From Neisseria sp. DTU_2020_1000833_1_SI_GRL_NUU_006 (lineage in GTDB: Bacteria; Pseudomonadota; Gammaproteobacteria; Burkholderiales; Neisseriaceae), in the NCBI GenBank assembly GCA_032388755.1, contig CP135593.1, forward strand, positions 744,001 through 808,000: 64,000 nucleotides of DNA, written 5' to 3'. Shown here piece by piece: positions 51,159 to 60,308 of this stretch (within the stretch, counting starts at the first letter, position 1; every line of letters starts with the position of its first letter). The translations under genes were made by a program, and so were the position numbers. The notes under the pieces were generated by a model. It had not been told where the DNA came from, did not search any database, and was given only the letters and a program-made list of their open reading frames with translations.

Positions 51159-51449
51159 TTAGAACTTGCTTTTGATGTCGTCAATCAGGTTTTCGGCTTT
51201 TTCTTTTGCCTCATCAACCAGATGTCCTGCTTCTTCTTTGCCTTTTTTCAATACGTCGCTTGCTTTTTCCTCAATGTCGGCGGCAACTTCTTTGACTTTG
51301 CCGATGCCTTGTTGGATTACGCCCTCTGCTTCGAGTTTGGGATCGTCTAAGAGTTCCCCGGCTTTCTCTTTTACATTATCTCCGAATTGGTCTAATTTAC
51401 CACTCGAGCCTTCTAATGATGGCAGCGTTTGGGAAAATTCAACGGACAA
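51159..51449 (-). CDS. Small CsbD-like/helical stress protein
   Basis: 96 residues, highly charged and helical. Repeats of Lys-Glu-Lys-Ala type occur (DQFGDNVKEKAGELLDDPK, KVKEVAADIEEKASDVLKKG), as in CsbD-like or LEA-like proteins. No signal peptide is seen. The only in-frame start found is TTG at 51449 with GGAACC upstream, overlapping the end of the TauE/SafE gene by 11 bases, so it is probably co-translated with it. Function unknown. Family resemblance is by composition and partial motif. Confidence 0.6.
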   Translation of the reverse strand: MSVEFSQTLPSLEGSSGKLDQFGDNVKEKAGELLDDPKLEAEGVIQQGIGKVKEVAADIEEKASDVLKKGKEEAGHLVDEAKEKAENLIDDIKSKF

Positions 51450-52248
51450 GGTTCCAAGCCATTTTTATGGCAATCAGCAGCAGCATGATGCCGAAGGAGA
51501 TTTTAAGCCGGCGGGCGGGGAGTTTGTGCGCGGTTTTGACGCCGATCGGGGCAAACATCATGGTGGCGATGCTGAGGATGGCAACAGCGGGTAGATAGAG
51601 GAAGCCGCCGGAGCCGTGTGGCAGGTCGGGAACGTTCCAGCCGGTAACGAGATAGCCGATTGTGCCGGCGAGCGCAATCGGCCAGGCGAGGCCGGAGGAT
51701 GTGCCGATGGCGCGGTGGGCGGGGAAGTTGCAATACATCAGGAAGGGGACGGACAGCGAGCCGCCGCCGATGCCGACCCAGCTCGAAGCTGCGCCGAACA
51801 ATGTGCCGACCGCGCTTAAGCCGGGTAGGGCGGGCAGGTGGCGCGAGGCTTTGGGTTTGGAGTCTGTCAGGGTTTTGAGGGCGATAAGGGTTAGGAATGC
51901 GATAAAGAAGATTTGCAGGGCGCGGGTAGGCATGTATTTGGCGGTTACCGCGCCGATCAGTACGCCGAATATCATGGAGGGGGTCATACGGCGGACAGTC
52001 TGCCAGTCGATGGCGCTTTTTTTGTGCTGCGCGTACATGCTGGAGAAGGTGGTGAATACCATGACGGCGAAGGATGTACCGATGGCGAGATGTTGGGCGT
52101 AGGGGTGGCTGCTGATGCCTTGCAGTTGCAGTGTCCACAAGACGACAGGGACGACCAGGGTACCGCCGCCTACGCCGAACAATCCCGCAATAAAACCCGC
52201 CGCGCTTCCGACGGCGAGCAGGGCGAGGATAATATCCCAAGTCCACAT
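51439..52248 (-). CDS. TauE/SafE family anion exporter
   Basis: 269 residues with about eight hydrophobic helices in two halves. The family motif GFIAGLFGVGGGTLVVPVVLWTLQ occurs in the first half and SSWVGIGGGSLSVPFLMYCNFPAHRAIGTSSG in the second, each with the paired Gly loops. Members export sulfite, sulfoacetate or related small anions. No sulfur genes adjoin, so the substrate is open. It starts 3 bases upstream of a DUS complement and shares an overlap with the CsbD-like gene downstream. Confidence 0.85.
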   Translation of the reverse strand: MWTWDIILALLAVGSAAGFIAGLFGVGGGTLVVPVVLWTLQLQGISSHPYAQHLAIGTSFAVMVFTTFSSMYAQHKKSAIDWQTVRRMTPSMIFGVLIGAVTAKYMPTRALQIFFIAFLTLIALKTLTDSKPKASRHLPALPGLSAVGTLFGAASSWVGIGGGSLSVPFLMYCNFPAHRAIGTSSGLAWPIALAGTIGYLVTGWNVPDLPHGSGGFLYLPAVAILSIATMMFAPIGVKTAHKLPARRLKISFGIMLLLIAIKMAWNLVR

Positions 52249-52251
52249 TTT

Positions 52252-53019
52252 TCAGACGACCTTTTTGGTTTTACGGCGTTTTTTCAACCAGCGCCATACC
52301 GCCATGATGTAGCCGGATAGGCTGTAACCCAGGAAAAACAGAAAAAGTACAAGCGAAGGTTTCCAGTTGATGAGCAGCAAGACCAACACGGTAAGCACCA
52401 TGCCCATAAACGGGACTTGGCGGCGGATGTTGATTTCTTTAAAGCTCCAAAACGGGATTTGGACAATCATGGAAATGCCGGCGAAAAGCGTGATGCCCAA
52501 AGCCCACCAATGCACGCCGGGGAAGCGTTCGATGCTGTGGTTGACCCAAATCAGGCCGACAATCAACGCGGCGGCGGTCGGACTGGGAACGCCGATGAAC
52601 CAGCGTTTATCGACTTTGCCGATAAGCGTATTGAAGAGGGCGAGGCGCAGGGCGGCGCAGGCGCAGTAGATGAAGGCGACGGAATAACCGATTTTGCCAA
52701 ACTGCCAAAGCTGCCATTTATAGGCAATCAAGGCGGGCGCAACGCCGAAACTGACCATGTCGGCAAGGCTGTCGAGCTGTTCGCCGAACGCGCTTTGGCT
52801 GTTGGTCAGCCGTGCCACGCGACCGTCCATGCCGTCGAGCAGCATGGAGAGGAATACTGCAATCGCCGCCGTCTCATAACGCCCGTGCATGGATTGGGTG
52901 ATGGCGAAAAAGGCGCAGAACAACGCAGCGATGGTAAAGGAGTTGGGCAGCAGGTAAATACTGTTCCGACGCAGAGAATTGCGCGGCGGGATTGGCGGTT
53001 GGTTTTGCATGTTGTCCAT
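52252..53019 (-). CDS. pssA: CDP-diacylglycerol-serine O-phosphatidyltransferase
   Basis: About 255 residues from ATG 53019 (MDNMQNQPPIPP). A longer reading to 53124 runs through a DUS and is rejected. The CDP-alcohol phosphotransferase signature is intact: DGMDGRVARLTNSQSAFGEQLDSLADMVSFG, with the Asp/Gly/Arg and three following Asp residues. About seven membrane helices follow or flank it. It makes phosphatidylserine, precursor of phosphatidylethanolamine, at the inner membrane. Psd is not in this window. Confidence 0.92.
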   Translation of the reverse strand: MDNMQNQPPIPPRNSLRRNSIYLLPNSFTIAALFCAFFAITQSMHGRYETAAIAVFLSMLLDGMDGRVARLTNSQSAFGEQLDSLADMVSFGVAPALIAYKWQLWQFGKIGYSVAFIYCACAALRLALFNTLIGKVDKRWFIGVPSPTAAALIVGLIWVNHSIERFPGVHWWALGITLFAGISMIVQIPFWSFKEINIRRQVPFMGMVLTVLVLLLINWKPSLVLFLFFLGYSLSGYIMAVWRWLKKRRKTKKVV

Positions 53020-53097
53020 AATCGTTTGATGATGCAGTACAAAGCAGATGGAGGGATTATACCGTATTGAGATGAAAATGATTCCGGAATGTGCAGG

Positions 53098-53151
53098 AGG
53101 TCGTCTGAAAATGTGTGAACACAACTGGGTTTGTTCACTTTCAGACGACCT
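53098..53151. terminator. DUS hairpin upstream of pssA
   Basis: AGGTCGTCTGAA (53098-53109) and TTCAGACGACCT (53140-53151) with inner arms TGAACA/TGTTCA extending the stem. Confidence 0.65.
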
Positions 53152-53566
53152 TTTTACCGAAATATGAGTTTTGCTGTCTTTCTAAAAACAGGAACAATCA
53201 GTCGTAAATTGCCATATTTTTATCAAATCCGAACAACCAAACAACAGCGTGTAACGTGGGCTTTGCCCGCGAAAATCATGATTGGCCCGCGGACTCGGCA
53301 TTCATGCCATATCGGCGAAAGGGATTCGTGAGGGACGGGCCGTCTGAAAACAGGCGGATCAAATTTTGTCAAAGCAAATGTTCAAATAATAAGCGCAAAG
53401 AAAAAGCATCAGAACCGTCATTCATCCGGATTTTTGGTTTTCGGAAGGATTCGGAACGCCATTATTCCAAATCTCCGGATTCATACCTGCGCGAGAATAA
53501 CGGCAAGGGCGGTTTCTATTTTAATCGACCCTGTTTTCAGACGACCTTTTTCATTCAAGCCGATGG
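53152..53566. other. Gene-free gap between pssA and xseA
   Basis: About 415 bases without a credible gene. It contains a palindromic repeat shared with 29611-29635 (53247-53272), a GCCGTCTGAA word at 53339 and a DUS complement near 53538. The rest shows nothing recognisable. Confidence 0.5.
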
Positions 53567-54916
53567 TTAATCAAACAATTCCCGCTGCGCCTGCTCTTTG
53601 GTCACGCGCACGTCGGTTTCGCCGTCGGCAAAAGTGATGTGCAGTTTCTGCCCTTGCTTCAAAACATCGGCGTTGCGGATGACTTGTCCGCGTGTGTTTT
53701 TGACGACGGAGAAGCCGCGCTCCAGAATCTGCTGCGGCGAGACGGCTTCGAGCAGGGCGGTTTGGGCGGTCAGGCTTTGTCGGCGGTGGGCGAGCAGTTG
53801 GCGGAAGGCGTGCGACGAGGTCGTCTGAAAACGGTCAATGTCTTGCCGGTAAACGGAAATATCGGGGCGGCAATGTTTCAGGGCTTGGGTTTGGCGTTCG
53901 AAACGGGCGGTGTGGGCGCGGACGTTTTGCGTCATCGAGTAGGACAGGGTTTGCGCCAGTTTGTGGATGTAGGTGCGCTGTTCGCCGAGTTTTTGGCGCG
54001 GGTGGCGGATTTGCCGCGCGAGCCAGTCGAGCTTTTGGCTGGCATCGAAATAGCGTTGTTCCAAAACGGTTTTCAGACGACCTTGGGCTTGGGCGAGACG
54101 GTGTAACGATTCTTGGCGGTTGGGGCTGACCAGTTCCGCTGCGCCGGTCGGTGTGGGCGCACGTACGTCGGCGACGAAATCAGCAAGCGTGAAATCGGTT
54201 TCGTGTCCCACGCCGCTGACGACGGGAATCGCGCAGGCTTCGATGGCGCGCACAACAGGCTCTTCGTTAAACGCCCACAAGTCTTCAATGCTGCCGCCGC
54301 CGCGACAGACAATCAACACATCGCATTCGGCGCGTTGCGATGCGGTTTTGATCGCTTGGGCAATCTGAAACTCGCTGCCCGCGCCTTGAACGGCGGTCGG
54401 ATAAACGATGACGGGAATTTCGGGCGCACGGCGTTTCAGGGTGGTAAAGACATCGCGCAATGCCGCCGCCGCCAGACTGGTTACGATGCCGATACATTGC
54501 GCTCGGGCGGGTAAAGGTTTCTTGCGTTCCGCCGCAAACGCGCCTTCCGCCTGCAACTGTGCCTTCAGCCGCTCGTAGGCTTCGTAAAGCTGTCCCAAGC
54601 CTTTGAGCCGCACCTCGTTCACCGTGATCTGAAATTCGCCCCGCGCCTCGTAAATACTGATTTTGCCCGCCACTTCGATATGGTCGCCTTCTTTCAAAGG
54701 TTTCGCCAAACGTGCCGCCGCACCCTTGAACATCGCGCAACGCACCTGCGCGCGACTGTCTTTGAGCGAGAAATAATAATGTCCGCTGGCGGCACGGGTC
54801 AGGTTGGACACTTCACCCGCAATCCAAAAGCCGGCAAGATGGTCTTCCAGCAAGGCTTTGGCGAGGGCGTTGAGTTCGGATACGAAAATGGAGGAGGGCG
54901 CGAAGAGTTCGGACAT
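53567..54916 (-). CDS. xseA: Exodeoxyribonuclease VII large subunit
   Basis: 449 residues. The N-terminal OB-fold domain has FWIAGEVSNLTRAASGHYYFSLKDSRAQVRCAMF. The catalytic domain has CIGIVTSLAAAALRDVFTTLKRR and ICRGGGSIEDLWAFNEEPVVRAI, then SGVGHETDFTLADFVADVRAPTPTGAAE. A long coiled-coil follows, and the C-terminal strand ILERGFSVVKNTRGQVIRN. It degrades single-stranded DNA with XseB. Two DUS words are embedded (about 53818 and 54073). The small subunit is not adjacent. Confidence 0.94.
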   Translation of the reverse strand: MSELFAPSSIFVSELNALAKALLEDHLAGFWIAGEVSNLTRAASGHYYFSLKDSRAQVRCAMFKGAAARLAKPLKEGDHIEVAGKISIYEARGEFQITVNEVRLKGLGQLYEAYERLKAQLQAEGAFAAERKKPLPARAQCIGIVTSLAAAALRDVFTTLKRRAPEIPVIVYPTAVQGAGSEFQIAQAIKTASQRAECDVLIVCRGGGSIEDLWAFNEEPVVRAIEACAIPVVSGVGHETDFTLADFVADVRAPTPTGAAELVSPNRQESLHRLAQAQGRLKTVLEQRYFDASQKLDWLARQIRHPRQKLGEQRTYIHKLAQTLSYSMTQNVRAHTARFERQTQALKHCRPDISVYRQDIDRFQTTSSHAFRQLLAHRRQSLTAQTALLEAVSPQQILERGFSVVKNTRGQVIRNADVLKQGQKLHITFADGETDVRVTKEQAQRELFD

Positions 54917-55067
54917 CGGGAGGGCGGGAAGAAATGGGGAAAGGTTGGATTATAAGGGGTTTCGGGCGGCATTTGTGCGGAAAGGGCCGTCTGAAAGAAG
55001 TCTTTGCCGGATATTATTTTAATAGTATATTGTCAACCTCTAAACGAAAACATTACGGGATACTGTT

Positions 55068-56264
55068 ATGAAACATATTTTGATTGATTTTGAAAACGTC
55101 CAACCGGAAGCATCGCAATTGAGCGGAGTGAGTGAAGAAAACTGCCATATCTGGCTTTTTCTGGGGAAGCTGCAACAAAAAACTTTATCGGTGGAGCTTT
55201 GCGAAGCCTTATGCAGGTTTGGGAAAAATGTTCATTTCGTACGGATCGCAAAGACAGGCAAAAATGCTTTGGATTTTTATCTTGCCTATTATTTAGGCAA
55301 GATTACGGAACGGGACAAGGAGGCATTGATATGCATTCTTTCGAGGGACGGGGGATTTGATGTTTTAGTCGAACATTTGGAAGATGCGCATTTGTGTAAG
55401 GGTATTGTCAGATTGGGAAGTTTGGAGGATGCAGGGAAGAATGAGGAATTGTTATTGGAAATGAAAAAACAACAGATAGGACAAGAACCTAATCTTTCAA
55501 AGGATAAGCACTCCGCCGAAGAAGCGGAAATTGTGTATTCTGAACCTGTTGCTTTACATCAATCTCCTACATTTATTAATTCATGTGTACGAAAGGTAAT
55601 TGCAGCATTAATTCCGCCCAGTGCTTTCAGACCGACCGTTTTTCACAATTTGGAATCGCGCTTGCATTCTGTTTTGTATCAAGAATTAATCCCCTTTAAT
55701 CAAGAACAACAAAATGAAATAGTTGGGAAAATTATCCAAAGTATGCTTAATAAAAAACTGATTTCGTTCAATCCTGATACTAATTTTGTGAATTATCACA
55801 TTAGCAGTAATGATATTTTAGAGAAGTTGACGTGCAAGCTGATTGAATCAAAAAGTAAAACGGTACAGGGCGCTAGAAATGTTCTGCGTTCGCAATCTAA
55901 AATATTTTGTTTGGAAGTGGAAGAAAATACATTAGATGATATTTTAAAATACTGCGAATTCCAGCAATTGATACGTATCAAAGGCGACAAGATAGAATAT
56001 GCCCCTTTCCCTTTGGAGATTCAAATTCCGAAACGGATTGATATTATCAGCAAAGAAGAAGATATTAAGATACTGAATGCAGTACAGAAATTTTTTAATA
56101 AGTCAGCTAAAAATAAACCAAAAACCAAAAAAGCAATAATCAATTCTTTCAAATCCATTCTGAAATTATCGGATAACCATATTGAAAAATTAATTAATGT
56201 GCTTGTCAGTCAGAAAAAATTTTCTATTGATAATTTAGGGAAAGTGAACTATCCAAAAAAATAA
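55068..56264 (+). CDS. PIN/NYN-like domain protein with winged-helix-like C-terminus
   Basis: 398 residues. The first ~120 residues look like a PIN-like nuclease fold: KHILIDFENVQPEAS (first Asp), KTGKNALDFYLAYYLG (central Asp), CILSRDGGFDVLVEHLE (last Asp). The rest is AT-rich, Lys/Ile-rich and helical, with repeated helix-turn-helix-like stretches near residues 170-300 (VFHNLESRLHSVLYQELIPF, QQLIRIKGDKIEYAPFPL) and 340-395. It resembles a divergent cousin of the NYN/LOTUS protein at 22131. RNA cleavage is inferred. The base composition shift within the gene suggests a fused or transferred C-terminal part. Confidence 0.7.
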   Translation: MKHILIDFENVQPEASQLSGVSEENCHIWLFLGKLQQKTLSVELCEALCRFGKNVHFVRIAKTGKNALDFYLAYYLGKITERDKEALICILSRDGGFDVLVEHLEDAHLCKGIVRLGSLEDAGKNEELLLEMKKQQIGQEPNLSKDKHSAEEAEIVYSEPVALHQSPTFINSCVRKVIAALIPPSAFRPTVFHNLESRLHSVLYQELIPFNQEQQNEIVGKIIQSMLNKKLISFNPDTNFVNYHISSNDILEKLTCKLIESKSKTVQGARNVLRSQSKIFCLEVEENTLDDILKYCEFQQLIRIKGDKIEYAPFPLEIQIPKRIDIISKEEDIKILNAVQKFFNKSAKNKPKTKKAIINSFKSILKLSDNHIEKLINVLVSQKKFSIDNLGKVNYPKK

Positions 56265-56316
56265 GGTTTGCCTGTTTTGGATATTTCCCTTATCCCATAC
56301 CCCAAAAGATGCCCGA

Positions 56317-57336
56317 ATGCCCAAACTCCATCAAATCATCGAACGCCATTGGCAACGCCCCAATCCGTTTTTATCTTTCCTGCTCAAACCCTTATCCATA
56401 CTTTTCGCCAAAATTGCAGCAAAACGGCGCGATGATTTCGTTTCAGGCCGTCTGAAAAGCGAAAAGCTGCCCGTGCCTGTGGTCGTGGTCGGCAATATCC
56501 ATGCGGGTGGGACGGGGAAAACGCCGATTGTCGCCGCGCTGGTGTCGGGTTTGCAGGAAAAAGGCGTCAAGGTCGGCATCATCAGCCGGGGCTACGGGCG
56601 CAAGAGTAAAGAGGTTCATGTATTGAATGCCAAGAGCCGTGCGGAAGATGCGGGCGATGAGCCTTTGCTGCTGTTCCGCAAAACCGGCGCACCGACGGCG
56701 GTGGGCAGCAGCCGTGCGGAGGCAGGCAGGGCGTTGCTGGCGGCGCATCCCGACATCAGGCTGATTGTAGCGGACGACGGTTTGCAGCATTACGCCCTGC
56801 GGCGGGATGTGGAAATCGCGGTGTTTCCGGCCGCAGATACGGGGCGCACGGATTTGGATCTGCTGCCCAACGGCAGTTTGCGCGAACCTTTGTCGCGACT
56901 GGATTCGGTGGATGCGGTCGTCGTCAGCGGAGGCAAGGCGGATGCGTCGTTTGTGCCGTCTGAAAACATGTTTCACAGCCGTATCGAAACGGGACAGATT
57001 TACCGTTTGAACCAGCCGTCCGAATTACTGGGTACAGGTCGTCTGAAAAACCAAACCGTCGCCGCCGTGGCGGGCATCGCCAAGCCGGAGCGCTTTTTCG
57101 ATTCGTTGCGGAACATGGGCATCATATTGAACCAAACCGTCGCGCTGCCCGACCATGCCGGCATCGCAGCGGCAGATTTGCCCGATGCGGATGCGGTCAT
57201 TATTACGGAGAAAGATGCGGTCAAGTTTTCAGACGACCTCAATATGAATCATGTATGGGTGTTGCCTGTTTGTGCGATAATCGAACCTGATTTGGCGGCG
57301 TTTGTTTCAAAAATGTTAGAATCTAAACGCTTATAG
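56317..57336 (+). CDS. lpxK: Tetraacyldisaccharide 4'-kinase
   Basis: 339 residues. The P-loop is VVVVGNIHAGGTGKTPIVAAL. LpxK-conserved parts include IISRGYGRKSKEVHVL, AGDEPLLLFRKTGAPTAVG, LIVADDGLQHYALRRDVEIAVF and VIITEKDAVKFSDDL. The N-terminal hydrophobic segment (FLSFLLKPLSILFAKIA) anchors it to the inner membrane. It phosphorylates the lipid A disaccharide precursor at the 4' position. The last DUS complement in the gene (about 57227) encodes KFSDDL. It opens an envelope-rich run of genes. Confidence 0.94.
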   Translation: MPKLHQIIERHWQRPNPFLSFLLKPLSILFAKIAAKRRDDFVSGRLKSEKLPVPVVVVGNIHAGGTGKTPIVAALVSGLQEKGVKVGIISRGYGRKSKEVHVLNAKSRAEDAGDEPLLLFRKTGAPTAVGSSRAEAGRALLAAHPDIRLIVADDGLQHYALRRDVEIAVFPAADTGRTDLDLLPNGSLREPLSRLDSVDAVVVSGGKADASFVPSENMFHSRIETGQIYRLNQPSELLGTGRLKNQTVAAVAGIAKPERFFDSLRNMGIILNQTVALPDHAGIAAADLPDADAVIITEKDAVKFSDDLNMNHVWVLPVCAIIEPDLAAFVSKMLESKRL

Positions 57337-57385
57337 ATGTTTCCCGGATGTTTTAAAACAGTTTCAAACAACGTAATAGGAGAGA

Positions 57386-58066
57386 ATGATGAAATTGAAA
57401 TATTTGCTGGTTTTTTGTGCAGCTTTATTAACTTGCGCTCAAAATGTGGTTGCCAAAAAAAGGGCAAGGCCGAGTGATAGTGCTGCGGTTAAATTTCTGG
57501 AAATCCAAGGCATAAACAGCTATTACGCAGATAAGTTAGAAAGCTCTTTGGAGATGGTGGATAAAGAGATCAATGCCCGTTTGTTGTCTATGACTCCTTT
57601 AACTCAAAGAGGAAAGATGCGGGCATTGATAAGCCGCTATATTGAAGATATGCATGCCGAATTGACCCATCCGGAGATGGAAAGACAATGGCTGGATCAA
57701 GAAAAGCGCGCAGTACAAAAACTGTTCACTCAAGAAGAAGTCGATGTGATCAACCGGTTTTTCTCTTCAGCCCAAGGGAAAAATATTTTGAAGAAGATAA
57801 GAAACCGCCAACGGCGCGGCGGAGGCATTAGAAATTATTTGAGCCGCTCGGAAATTGAGAAGATTTCCGAAGCATTTGGAGATGGTGCCGGAAAATCTGC
57901 ACTTGGAAAAATAGAACGGTTTGATAAGCTGAATGATAAGATTATCCACAGAACTTTGAGCGACAATTTCAGCAATGCAAGCGATAGATATACGCCTGCG
58001 TTTGAGGAACAGGCACACCGTCTTTTGAGTAAAGGCAATAAACTTTTACCGAAATTTTTCAAATAA
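57386..58066 (+). CDS. DUF2059-like secreted protein (first of tandem pair)
   Basis: 226 residues. A Sec signal peptide (KYLLVFCAALLTCAQNVVA) leads a helical protein whose C-terminal part FTQEEVDVINRFFSSAQGKNIL matches the DUF2059 pattern of the next gene. Adjacent ATGs (57386, 57389) follow AGGAGAG, and either could be used. It is longer than its neighbour and rich in Arg (RQRRGGGIRNYLSRS). Periplasmic, function unknown. Probably a diverged duplicate of the gene at 58113. Confidence 0.72.
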   Translation: MMKLKYLLVFCAALLTCAQNVVAKKRARPSDSAAVKFLEIQGINSYYADKLESSLEMVDKEINARLLSMTPLTQRGKMRALISRYIEDMHAELTHPEMERQWLDQEKRAVQKLFTQEEVDVINRFFSSAQGKNILKKIRNRQRRGGGIRNYLSRSEIEKISEAFGDGAGKSALGKIERFDKLNDKIIHRTLSDNFSNASDRYTPAFEEQAHRLLSKGNKLLPKFFK

Positions 58067-58112
58067 AGCTTTAGTCGTCTGAAAATATTTATTTTTTGTT
58101 GAAAGGAAAAGA

Positions 58113-58697
58113 ATGATGAAACTGAAAACTTTGTTATTGCCCTTCGCCGCGTTGGCATTGTGTGCCAACGCATTTGCCGCTACACCCAGCGATGCGTCGC
58201 TGGAGCGTTGGTTGGATACGCAGAATTTTGACCGGGATATGGAAAAAAATATGATTGACAGTTTCAATATTGGATTTAAACCATATGCAGATAAAGCCCT
58301 TGCCAAAATACCGGAAACGAAAAAAGAGCAAATGGCAAAAGCTATTGACCGTTATCGCGAAAATGTTTTGAAAGATTTGATAACGCCCGAAGTGAAACAA
58401 ACTGTCCGCAATACTTTATTAAAGCATGCTAAATCGACATACACGCAAGAAGAAGTTGACAGCATGATTGCCTTTTATAGTTCGCCTATCGGGCAGGCTG
58501 TTGTTGCCAAGACGCCTCTTATGCTCAAGCAAGCGATGAGTGAAATATCGACGTTTGGATTTGCATTAACAGAAAAAGCTGTGCAGCGTCATACGCCTGA
58601 ATTTGCAAAAGAGATACAAGGTATCATGTGTGGCGACAAAAACCCTGATACAAGCTGTAAACAAGCCAAACAGGTTGGGAAAAAGCATAAGAAATAA
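58113..58697 (+). CDS. DUF2059 family periplasmic protein
   Basis: 194 residues. The signal peptide [18 protein letters not shown] is followed by a helical domain with the DUF2059 core: KATPEQ-like [28 protein letters not shown], in which the Phe-Tyr-x-Ser-Pro-x-Gly-Gln pattern is well kept. A C-terminal Cys pair ([17 protein letters not shown]) may form a disulfide. The AAAGGAAAAG site precedes ATG 58113/58116. Its role is unknown. A DUS hairpin (58703-58730) terminates it. Confidence 0.78.
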
Positions 58698-58702
58698 ATT
58701 AT

Positions 58703-58730
58703 AGTCGTCTGAAAATATTTCAGACGACCT
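58703..58730. terminator. DUS hairpin after DUF2059 gene
   Basis: TAGTCGTCTGAA (58703-58714) and TTCAGACGACCT (58719-58730) form a tight stem with a 4-base loop. Confidence 0.65.
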
Positions 58731-58756
58731 CCAATTTATCAAACGAAAGAAACCCC

Positions 58757-58939
58757 ATGGAAAAAAAATTCTTAGACATCCTCGTCTGTCCCGTTACCAA
58801 AGGCAGGCTGGAATATCATCAGGACAAACAAGAGTTGTGGAGCCGTCAGGCGAAGCTGGCTTATCCGATTAAAGACGGCATTCCCTATATGCTGGAAAAC
58901 GAAGCACGAGCGTTGAGCGAAGAGGAACTCAAAGCATGA
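58757..58939 (+). CDS. Trm112-family small protein
   Basis: 60 residues. The YcaR/Trm112 pattern is [46 protein letters not shown]. Only one Cys is present, so a zinc ribbon is not formed. In bacteria it sits next to kdsB, as here, where the ATG of kdsB overlaps the stop by 4 bases. It may assist the neighbouring LOS enzymes or a methyltransferase. Role unproven. Confidence 0.88.
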
Positions 58940-59697
58940 CCGAATTTGTCGTATTGATTCCGGCGCGGCTGGATTCATCGCGCCTGCCCGGAAAAGCCTT
59001 GGCGGATATTCACGGCAAACCGATGGTCGTGCGCGTTGCCGAACAGGCGGCAAAAAGCAAAGCCGCGCGCGTCGTCGTTGCCACCGACCATCCCGACATT
59101 CAGACGGCCTGTCAGGCGCACGGCGTCGAAGTCGTCATGACTTCAAAACGGCACGAAAGCGGCACGACGCGCCTTGCCGAAGCCGCCGCCGCGCTGAAAC
59201 TGCCGCAACATCTGGTGGTCGTCAACGTACAGGGCGACGAACCGCTGATTGCCCCCGAACTTATCGACCGCACCGCCGAAGTTTTAGTGGAAAACAACGT
59301 ACAGATGGCGACCGCGGCACACGAATTGCACGATTTCGACGAATTTATGAATCCCAACGTCGTCAAAGTCGTCCTCGACAAAAACCGCAACGCCATCTAC
59401 TTCAGCCGCGCCCCGATTCCCTATCCGCGCGATGCCATGCGCGCCGAAAAACGCGAATTGCCTGCCGAAACCGCCGTCCTGCGCCATATCGGCATCTACG
59501 CCTACCGCGCCGGTTTTCTGCAACGCTACGCCGAAATGAGCGTTTCGCCGCTGGAAACCATTGAATCGCTGGAACAACTGCGCGTCCTGTGGCACGGCTA
59601 TCCGATTGCCGTCGAAACCGCCAAACAAGCCCCCGCAGCCGGCGTGGATACGCAGGAAGATTTGGACAGGGTCCGAGCCGTCTTTGAGGCCGTCTGA
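58936..59697 (+). CDS. kdsB: 3-deoxy-manno-octulosonate cytidylyltransferase
   Basis: 253 residues. The N-terminal nucleotide-binding segment is [25 protein letters not shown], followed by [38 protein letters not shown] and [16 protein letters not shown], the CMP-Kdo synthetase pattern. The later [17 protein letters not shown] and [15 protein letters not shown] complete the family. It activates Kdo with CTP for LOS inner core. Co-translated with the Trm112-like gene. A AG-DUS overlaps its stop region (about 59688). Confidence 0.95.
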
Positions 59698-59707
59698 AAG
59701 GAAAAAC

Positions 59708-60226
59708 ATGACCGATTTACGCCATTTGAGCCGCGAAGAGCAAAAACTGCTTGCCGATGTTGCCCTGCTGGTTCAAAACGACGACCAAGAGTTTAACTAT
59801 GAAATGTTGAAAGCCGCCGCGCCGGACGAAGCCAGCGGCGAGTTTTGGTTCCGTATGGCGGAAACGCTCAGTACGCTGCCGCCCAACCGTTCGCTGGATT
59901 TGCGCTTTAACGGCGGCAGGCTGACGGTTGCCGTGTCGATTTTGTCGGTATTGCTGCAAGACAGCCCTGAAATTCCGCAGCTTTGGGCGCAAAAGGTGAT
60001 TGCGCTCAACTACTTGGCACACGGGCATCAGACCCGCGCGCGCGGTTTGGCGCAGCAGGCGGACAAGGCGGCGGAAGCCAATGAGGAAGAGTATTTGGCG
60101 AAGACTTTATCGCAAAACCTGCTTTCCACTTTGCAAGACGCATTGAAGCGTTTTCCCGAAGACACATGGTTTGCCGAAATGCGCGATGACGCATGGAAAC
60201 ATTTCGGCGCGGAACAGGCCGTCTGA
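59708..60226 (+). CDS. Conserved hypothetical tetratricopeptide-like protein
   Basis: 172 residues from ATG 59708, preceded by GAAAGGAAAAA. A longer frame to 59561 lies inside kdsB and is rejected. All-helical: DLRHLSREEQKLLADVALLV, NYEMLKAAAPDEASGEFWFRMAET, and RGLAQQADKAAEANEEEYLAKTL. The helix-pair pattern suggests TPR-like repeats. It is 11 bases after kdsB and may be co-transcribed. No family name assigned. Cytoplasmic by lack of a signal. Confidence 0.65.
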   Translation: MTDLRHLSREEQKLLADVALLVQNDDQEFNYEMLKAAAPDEASGEFWFRMAETLSTLPPNRSLDLRFNGGRLTVAVSILSVLLQDSPEIPQLWAQKVIALNYLAHGHQTRARGLAQQADKAAEANEEEYLAKTLSQNLLSTLQDALKRFPEDTWFAEMRDDAWKHFGAEQAV

Positions 60227-60308
60227 AGTTTTGAACGATAAACGCAAGCCGTGTAAAATCATTTGAATCACGTTTCAAATCCATACTACTTAACAAAAAG
60301 GAACACCC

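Noticed and set aside
53256..53570. 104-codon plus-strand frame between pssA and xseA
   Set aside because: It spans a palindromic repeat and a DUS, with no protein-like pattern.
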